Of a stretch of 64,000 nucleotides of DNA, positions 27,101 through 64,000 are shown piece after piece (the first letter of the stretch is position 1; the number at the start of each line of letters is the position of its first letter). The notes under the pieces were generated by a model. It was given only the letters and a program-made list of their open reading frames with translations. It ran no database searches and had not been told where the DNA came from. This DNA comes from Marchantia polymorpha subsp. ruderalis (taxonomy: Eukaryota > Streptophyta > Marchantiopsida > Marchantiales > Marchantiaceae), in assembly GCA_037833965.1 (NCBI GenBank), contig AP031355.1, forward strand, positions 8,643,501 through 8,707,500. The letters are read 5' to 3'. The position numbers and the translations under genes were made by a program.

Positions 27101-28149
27101 ACCCCAGAACGGCTTCTGCCTCGGAGAGAAACATTCTCCAGAATAAGTTTACAGCATGAACCACTAATATGGATACATTTCTCAAACCTATATGAATATC
27201 ATCGTGGGAGTATTCCTTATGGCAACCTCGGTCGTGCGCAGTTTAGCCCTGCTCTATGTGGCGTACACTTTTGGCGATCATTGTTCTTAGTATAATAGGA
27301 CATACTACTCAAGTTTTATCGTTTAATAGGAAGTCATCGAGACGAAAGATTTTTGACTTCTATAAGGTACCCGAGTATAGCTGCTTGATACACAGACTTT
27401 CACATGAAAGCACATTTCCAGAGTTTGCAGAACACTGCGAGATTTGAGGTGAAAAGGAGGAGACAGGATAAATCACCACGTACAACTTACATGGAGGGAT
27501 GTGATGCAAGTATTCAGACGGGTAGAAGAAATTATGTGAGAAATGGATATCTCAATTAGTTAATAGAGATATCATACTGCATTATATTGACAGAAGATCA
27601 TTGGTACATGTGCTACTCAAAAACATTTGCACTGGCCCTAGATTCCAATGGTTGAGACAGCACAATTAAATACAAGAAAGCTACTAGGGCCAAAACTTGA
27701 GTTCACATACGAAAATCACAACCCTTGTATAGTTTATGGGGTTGTGAATATGCAAGGGCAAATTGATAAATACACTAATGATCTTGGTGGGTTCCATGAA
27801 AAGCATGAAACACAGACGTTGCAAGGAGCTTTGCAAACGCCATGTGCATGGCAAATTTCATGCTTCAAACCACCTCTATGATCACATGCTAAGAATTACA
27901 TCTGCCGGCTCTCTCTGGTTTCATTCACCTCCCAGAGAGATTATTGACTCTCAGAATGAGTTGAATGAAATGGAACCCAAAATGCTCAAAGTCTATCCTT
28001 GTCTAGAAAGACAATGGTGCAGTACCTGCAATAAAAGACAGAAGAAATTCAAGCAGCGTCAGAACTACACGAAGTTTATTGATGTAAAGGGAAATTATAT
28101 CTGGCTACCTTCACTAATGTACTGGTGGTTATTTCAAAACTAGCTGGCA
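24149..28149. other. Spacer between the MULE and the SYD 3' end
   Basis: No supported gene. Frames at 25068-25439 and 26760-27146 (plus) have no family likeness and are interrupted by low complexity. Two loosely similar GGTGGATTGGTT segments lie at about 24318 and 24390. The poly-G run is at 26959. The part nearest 28.1 kb could belong to the SYD 3' end. Confidence 0.45.
26959..26976. repeat. 18-bp poly-G run
   Basis: Eighteen consecutive G, flanked by GGGAA and AGGAAGG. It could form a G-quadruplex and is a likely site of sequencing length error. Confidence 0.95.
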
Positions 28150-28554
28150 ACTCAAACAAAAATACATACCTTGCTCAGGCTACAGTCGGAAGTCGTATTG
28201 CTCGAGCACCGGTGCCAGCTAAGTCTGTTCATCCGACAGTAAGATGAAGCATAACATTCACGTGTTCTTCCCATCCATCTTCACAAGATCAACTCACACC
28301 TTGCAACGTCTGGTCCCCGTCAAAAGCAACAATCAGAAATAAACCAGAATAGGTTCCTACAAGAATTAGTTCTAAAAACTGCAAACATTGTTATTCACCT
28401 AATTCACACTATATAGCTAGGACTCCGACGTTGGAAACTCCAATGACAATCAATAAGCATTGAAGTAAGCGATATGTCATACAGAGGGCGATTCATGTGG
28501 GTCACAACAACTGAATTACCTGCCAATTACCTGCCACTAGTGTGAACGATTTCT
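28150..28554 (-). other. Probable 3' untranslated region of SYD
   Basis: No frame continues past the stop. The stretch is AT-moderate and free of repeats. Reading the minus strand, AATAAA-like hexamers occur near 28,080 (TTTATT on the plus strand), which could serve for polyadenylation. The end of the transcript cannot be fixed from sequence alone. Confidence 0.4.
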
Positions 28555-59286
<30,732 letters not shown>

Positions 59287-60343
59287 GCTTCCTCAGATGA
59301 AAGCCTACACCAAAATATAGAACAAGCACCAAAATAAATAAAACTTTAGCTTAATTCAACACCACGCAAGCAATCTAAAACTCTAAAGCAGCTCACTTTT
59401 GGTGTATGGTGAATCCATCCTTGCTCTTACAGTTTTTTAACATCACCTTATTAACCCAAGAGAGGTACAACCTTATGGGTTATCAGAACTTGAAATTTGG
59501 TAAAGAAATTAGGTTTAGCATTCACACAAAACATGAAAGTCATATCGTTACTGAGGATATATGAAAGAAAATATATTACCCCAGCAAGAACACCCAAAAC
59601 CAGGACATAAAATTTCATATCAAGATTGGCATGGATCCACTCCCTTTCATTAAAAAATAGACAACTGAAATCACACGTGACATAGCAGGTAGACATAGCA
59701 AGTAGACCAAGGATCCGGTTTATTCCCACAAAACCATAGGCCATGATATGATCCATTCAAGTTAGTATGTCAGTGACAAATTTGTCAAACCATCTCAACA
59801 AACCATGAAACCGTTATAACGAACCTGGTCACAAAAACCCATACAGACATCACATGATCCATCGAAATGATAAAAGCATGTCCAACATATCAAAGAAACC
59901 ATCATTGAGGATACATAAAACGAACTTGTGTATAGTGATACTTTGAACAACTGGAAAACCTGTACAAACAAACAATGACAGCAAAAACAATAGATTGGAT
60001 GAAACATAACTTTAAATTAACTATTTCAATCGTTATTACATAAGTCGTTTGTTTTCACGATATTCAGATACATAGAAGTTCCGATATCTACCACCAGTCA
60101 TTATTATTACGTCGAAAGAAGATGCGGCTGAACAAATCATGTACATGGTTCACTTCATGTGTTCAAATTAGGAGCATATGGTGACTATCAGTAAGAGAAC
60201 AGGCAGTAGAGTATTAGTTCCGTAACTCAAATTCTCATTAGACGAAAGACGAAAGAAGTCACTGGCTTATTTTCAAACTTTGCTGTGCACATTGAACACT
60301 TGTGGAGACAATTCAAAACTGTTTCAGCCAACTATAGAAATTA

Positions 60344-60702
60344 GGGAGCGGCTAGTTATCCCTGAGTTTATGCTAATTATCCCTCACCCTAGGACAATTA
60401 TATAATTGCTTTAGAAGAGAGGTTTGTGATTGGTCAGAGCAATCTCATCTCAAGATGAACTCGCTCGCACGCTTCACCGCCAGAGGTCTCCCACGCAACA
60501 CTGGACGCTGCGCTATCGCCAGTGCAAGGTTACGCGTTGAGACAGGGCTACGCCGTCGTGATTCAGAGCAGACGCAGGGTTAGTAACAAGAAATATGGAG
60601 CTATCAAGGGACTTCGATCTTGTATGTTCCCACTAGCACAGCCAGTTGTCCATGAAGGGCGAGGGATAATTAGCCTAAACTAAGGAATAACTAGGCGCTC
60701 CC
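60344..60702. mobile_element. 359-bp non-autonomous TIR transposon (MITE-like), 8-bp target duplication
   Basis: The left end begins GGGAGCGGCTAGTTATCC and the right end, read in reverse complement, begins GGGAGCGCCTAGTTATTC. The inverted ends stay aligned for about 46 bp, through GCTAATTATCCCTC, with about five mismatches. Exact 8-bp direct repeats AGAAATTA flank it at 60336-60343 and 60703-60710. The inside is GC-richer and codes for nothing. An 8-bp duplication fits hAT or related superfamilies; the GGGAG end does not identify the family, so I leave it unassigned. Confidence 0.9.
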
Positions 60703-62220
60703 AGAAATTAATCTTCAAGATTTGTAAAATATGAACAACGCTTGCTTTCAATGACATATCTTTGTCCATGTAATGTTATCATGCATTAATGGCAACAGCG
60801 CATATATGAATCTTTTGTTCTCCACATGAATCCAAATGATATCCCATGGGATGTTTTCGAACGTAGTCAATCACAGAAACAGCATAAAATCTCTACACGG
60901 TGTAAAATCTCCACTACTTTCACTCTGAAGAATGTAAGTGCGTCCTGTAGTAGCGGGCTTACGAAAATAACCTCTACACCAGATCTTATCCCTTGAAGCT
61001 ATATCAGTGATGAAGTTCACTGATTCAATTAACTGAATTAAGCTATTTAAGTAAATATAAGTTGGCAGAAGAGGAAAGAGAGGGGTTAGACAGCATCTTC
61101 ATCATATCAGAGTATGAGTTGCATGACAGATAAAGAGGCATGCGCATGATGAAAGTAAAGGATCAAAATCAAATCGAGGAAGTAGGCTTGGAAGGTTACA
61201 ACATCCTTAATATATAAAATATATATACTCGTCGGGCTTTAGGAGTGACTGATGTAAGTACTACTAGGTAACTTAGGGAATGAGAGATTTGAAAGGTTGG
61301 TATTTAAGGACAATATTTCCTGAATATGAGGTGAAAAAACTATTTAGAATTGAAATCGGATACTAGTGAGGTCATGTCTCATGAATACATAATTTATAAA
61401 TTATCTGTAGATGTGAAAAGTAAAGGATAGAATTATCTAGAGTGAAAATATGTTACATCTAAAAATATGTTGAAGTCCACCACTTACATCATAAATACTC
61501 TATCTTTAGTATGTTCGCTCTAGTGGTGTCTTGACTCAACCAGTCACGATAAGTGATACTCACAACGAAAACTAGGTAGGAGTGGTTTCTTCTTTATGAT
61601 TATCTATCATAGTCACAAACTATCGATTACAGTATGTTTTCATGGTTTATACTCACATAGTAACTATCACATAAACTAGCCATCAAAAAGTTGTAGAATC
61701 TAAAGACAACAATAAGAATAGCTCTACGAGCAAACAAAAAACTATTACAACAAGTGTAGCACATCTACCATCTCTCGTAAGATATGTGGTGTTGACGATG
61801 AGTCACATATTTTCGATGTGGAAGGTTTGTTAGTGCAGCTCCTCCAATTGCAAAGGTTGTTTGTAACAAATGTGTTCATCAAACAAGAATTACACATTTA
61901 TAAATGTTAAGCAGATTTGTAAATATGTGCTCAACATTAAACTTAGTGATTGGCATGGAAATACAAGTAGTGATCACAAATGCTGGGCAATTTTATTATT
62001 TAGATATCAGTATTGATCTTATTAATTGAGATAAAAACAAATGAAAGGAGTGAAACTAAAGGAAGAAAATGATGAAACTGCCTGCAAAATTTTTCAAACC
62101 TCAACCTAAAACTCTAAAGTTTGAGGAGGAAGGGGTATAAATATGATTATAAAAAATGATGTAACCAAACTACTAATCTGACACGAGAGTGGTAGCAAAC
62201 AAAAAATAGACATGAAACTA

Positions 62221-62267
62221 GTTATCACAATCTCACCACAAACTTCGTGATGTGAGATTGTGATAAC
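62221..62267. repeat. 16-bp perfect inverted repeat with 15-nt spacer
   Basis: Arms GTTATCACAATCTCAC (62221-62236) and its exact reverse complement (62252-62267). It is in AT-rich DNA upstream of SYD, with no coding context. Confidence 0.8.
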
Positions 62268-63250
62268 TACTTTCCTGTCTCTAGGAAGGCTACAATGGAT
62301 ATCGATGGATGAGTCGATACATGGAAAAAAAATTGGGCTGATAAGGATCTTTGGATAAAATGGACTTTTAAAAAAATACGCTAAATAATAGCTCCAATTA
62401 CAAGAGGTTGCGGAAATGCAGCATGTACGGTTTTCAAGGATTCACCTCATCGATATGAATTCAAGGCTGCACCTCCTAGAATTCATTAAAGCGAAATCTC
62501 CTGATCCAACAATTCTTAGCAAGGGAAATAAGATGTTCTTCTTATTAGTGATCCACTTATTGGACAATATTAACAACATACCAATAATCTCAAATAATGA
62601 ACGAGTGGGATAATAAACAACACAAATGTTGAAGATGTTCAAATATCCACATGTATTGGAAGTGGGCCATCTAAATTACTGAATTCAAATTTCATCCTAG
62701 CATGGAATGTATAAACATGAAAACAGAGATACTGACGTGCAAATTGGTCCTGTTTCATATGGATAGAGAATTTCAATGGATGTAACAAATAAACCGCAGA
62801 TCTTTCATCCGCATAATTCTAAAATATAATTCGATCCCCATACACATTAGCGTGCTAAAAATTATAATTTAAACAAAAATGTTAAGAGAAGATTTTATTC
62901 GACCATAATTACGTCATGTGAGCTCTTTCGTTATTCGTTACAGAGGCGTCATCTCTGTGTGAGGTTGAATGGACACCATAGAAATGCGCACCTTGCTCAG
63001 AGTCGGCTGTAGCTACTTAATTTGGCAAGGATTCCACTCGGAGTCATCAATCAAACCACGCTGTAGTTCCGCCAATATGAAGCTCCGCATCAGGGGTAGT
63101 CCAAATAGCAACTGTCTCTTGATTGACAGATGGAAAAACACAAACATAAAACAACGTTTCTTGGAATTTGGACTCAGTGTACCCCGTGAGCCGTCCCCAT
63201 CTAACTCCAATCTTCTTAGCAGTCGATAGCAGTGAGCTAATTCTTTTATG

Positions 63251-63287
63251 TTACTTGCTTCAAATACTGATTACTTGAAGCAAGTAA
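63251..63287. repeat. 13-bp perfect inverted repeat
   Basis: Arms TTACTTGCTTCAA (63251-63263) and TTGAAGCAAGTAA (63275-63287). A second small inverted pair, CAATTGCGA/TCGCAATTG, follows at about 63298-63328. Together they make a short palindrome cluster. Confidence 0.75.
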
Positions 63288-63599
63288 TCATATATGCAAT
63301 TGCGAGTCCGAAAGCAAATTCGCAATTGTAGTGACCAATTAATCCACGTTCACACCCATGTTATCCCGTACTACATCCAGGCTGCTCCCATGTATATATG
63401 AATCAGTATATTAATTACATTCCCATGTCCCTTTCCCTGCTAGCGACCGGATCTATGCACTGAGTGAGACCAAACAGCTCAATTAGTCTCACTCACTTAA
63501 TTCCTACGCCTCCATTTCCACTGTCCAGACTGCTATCAAGTCCAACAATCCAGTAATATCACTGTAACCTGAACTCTGCAATGTGAGAAAAATGGCACC

Positions 63600-64000
63600 T
63601 TCGCCCCTGCAAGCCCTGCCCCCTAGCCGCCTTCAGTAGGCTTTTCCATATCCCCGTTCCCTAAGTCCGCAGGCAAGCCATCTTCCCTTCATTCCAATCG
63701 GTCCCCACGCAATTCCTGAGCCGCTCGCCTCTCCGGTGTCAATGCACACGCTCACTTTCGCTCTCGGGCCGAACCGAAAATAGTGCCGATTTCAGCTCGT
63801 GGCGCGATATTCCATTTCCATTCCCGGGGAGCCCCCATCAATACGAGACCCAACGTCCGAGACTCGACCACACAATCCGACCCGAGCTCCTGCTGCTGCT
63901 CCTCCTCCTCCACACCATCCGTCACCTCCTCTCGCTCCTTTCTCGCACGCTTACCTTTCGCTCGGACAGCAGCACCAGCAGCCGAAGATACAACAGCAGC
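63600..64000. promoter_or_regulatory. GC-rich edge block, possible first-exon or promoter region
   Basis: Base composition rises sharply compared with the AT-rich DNA before it, with CTC/CTG triplet runs and Ser/Ala-coding or Glu-coding potential. On the minus strand a frame is open from the window edge to about 63,753 (KGKRARKEREE is included). On the plus strand a frame without ATG reads SSSSTPSVTSSRSFLARL, superficially like a transit peptide. Both may be compositional. The donor-like site at 63955 (minus) favours a leader exon for SYD. Confidence 0.35.

Larger units (their letters stand above)
59287..63955 (-). other. SYD upstream region; possible 4.6-kb intron in the 5' leader
   Basis: Just before the ATG the minus strand reads TATATTTTGGTGTAG/GCTTTCATC, an acceptor-like site about 19 bp upstream of the start codon. 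A consensus-like donor, CGAAAG/GTAAGCG, lies at 63955 in a GC-rich block. Nothing between them looks like a gene: the longest frames are about 100 codons or shorter with no recognisable product. A large leader intron is a reasonable inference, but the two sites are far apart and other leader exons may exist. If wrong, this is simply upstream spacer. Confidence 0.4.

Noticed and set aside
63753..64000. Minus-strand open frame running off the window edge, with a basic KGKRARKERE stretch
   Set aside because: It has no start within the window, is triplet-repeat-rich and contains a strong donor site that would truncate it. I treated it as a possible leader exon rather than a gene.

Overview
The window looks like nuclear DNA of a land plant, most likely a bryophyte and possibly a liverwort of the Marchantia type. 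That placement is an inference from sequence style (CTCG/TCGA-rich spacers, small GT-AG introns, very long exons); no species marker is visible. There is one confidently recognisable host gene, two DNA transposons with terminal inverted repeats, and long gene-poor spacers that alternate between GC-richer microsatellite-bearing DNA and AT-rich blocks.

Right half (28.5-59.3 kb, minus strand): a single SNF2-family chromatin-remodelling ATPase gene of the plant SPLAYED (SYD) class. I assembled 31 coding exons by hand. Every junction is GT-AG, all phases agree, and the coding sum is 24,060 nt, giving a predicted protein of about 8,019 residues. In order it carries the SYD-type N-terminal block, a QLQ-like motif, an HSA domain, a complete Snf2 ATPase core ([21 protein letters not shown]), a SnAC region and an AT-hook. 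These are followed by about 5,900 residues of low-complexity tail. Three giant exons (7.1, 7.7 and 2.9 kb) and one of 324 bp encode the tail. From memory Arabidopsis SYD is about 3,570 residues, so this version would be more than twice that length. The tail has grown by internal repetition: nine near-identical 52-residue modules (156-bp period), one recent 513-bp tandem duplication, and older decayed repeats.

Upstream of the gene (59.3-64 kb): a splice-acceptor-like site 19 bp before the ATG and a strong donor-like site at 63,955 suggest this stretch may be a large intron in the 5' leader. It holds a clean 359-bp non-autonomous TIR element (60,344-60,702) with an exact 8-bp target duplication.

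Left 28 kb: no host protein-coding gene could be supported. It contains a decayed 2.25-kb Mutator-like element (21,888-24,140) with inverted ends and a frameshifted minus-strand transposase, many simple repeats, a perfect 19-bp hairpin near 7.58 kb, and AT-rich blocks at about 4.06-5.74 kb and 18.78-21.88 kb.

The gene would act in the nucleus: the N-terminal half as the catalytic subunit of a SWI/SNF (BAF-like) remodeller, and the long tail as a disordered interaction or regulatory arm. That role for the tail is inference. The tail's size, module array and phase-1 symmetric exons are the most unusual things in the window.
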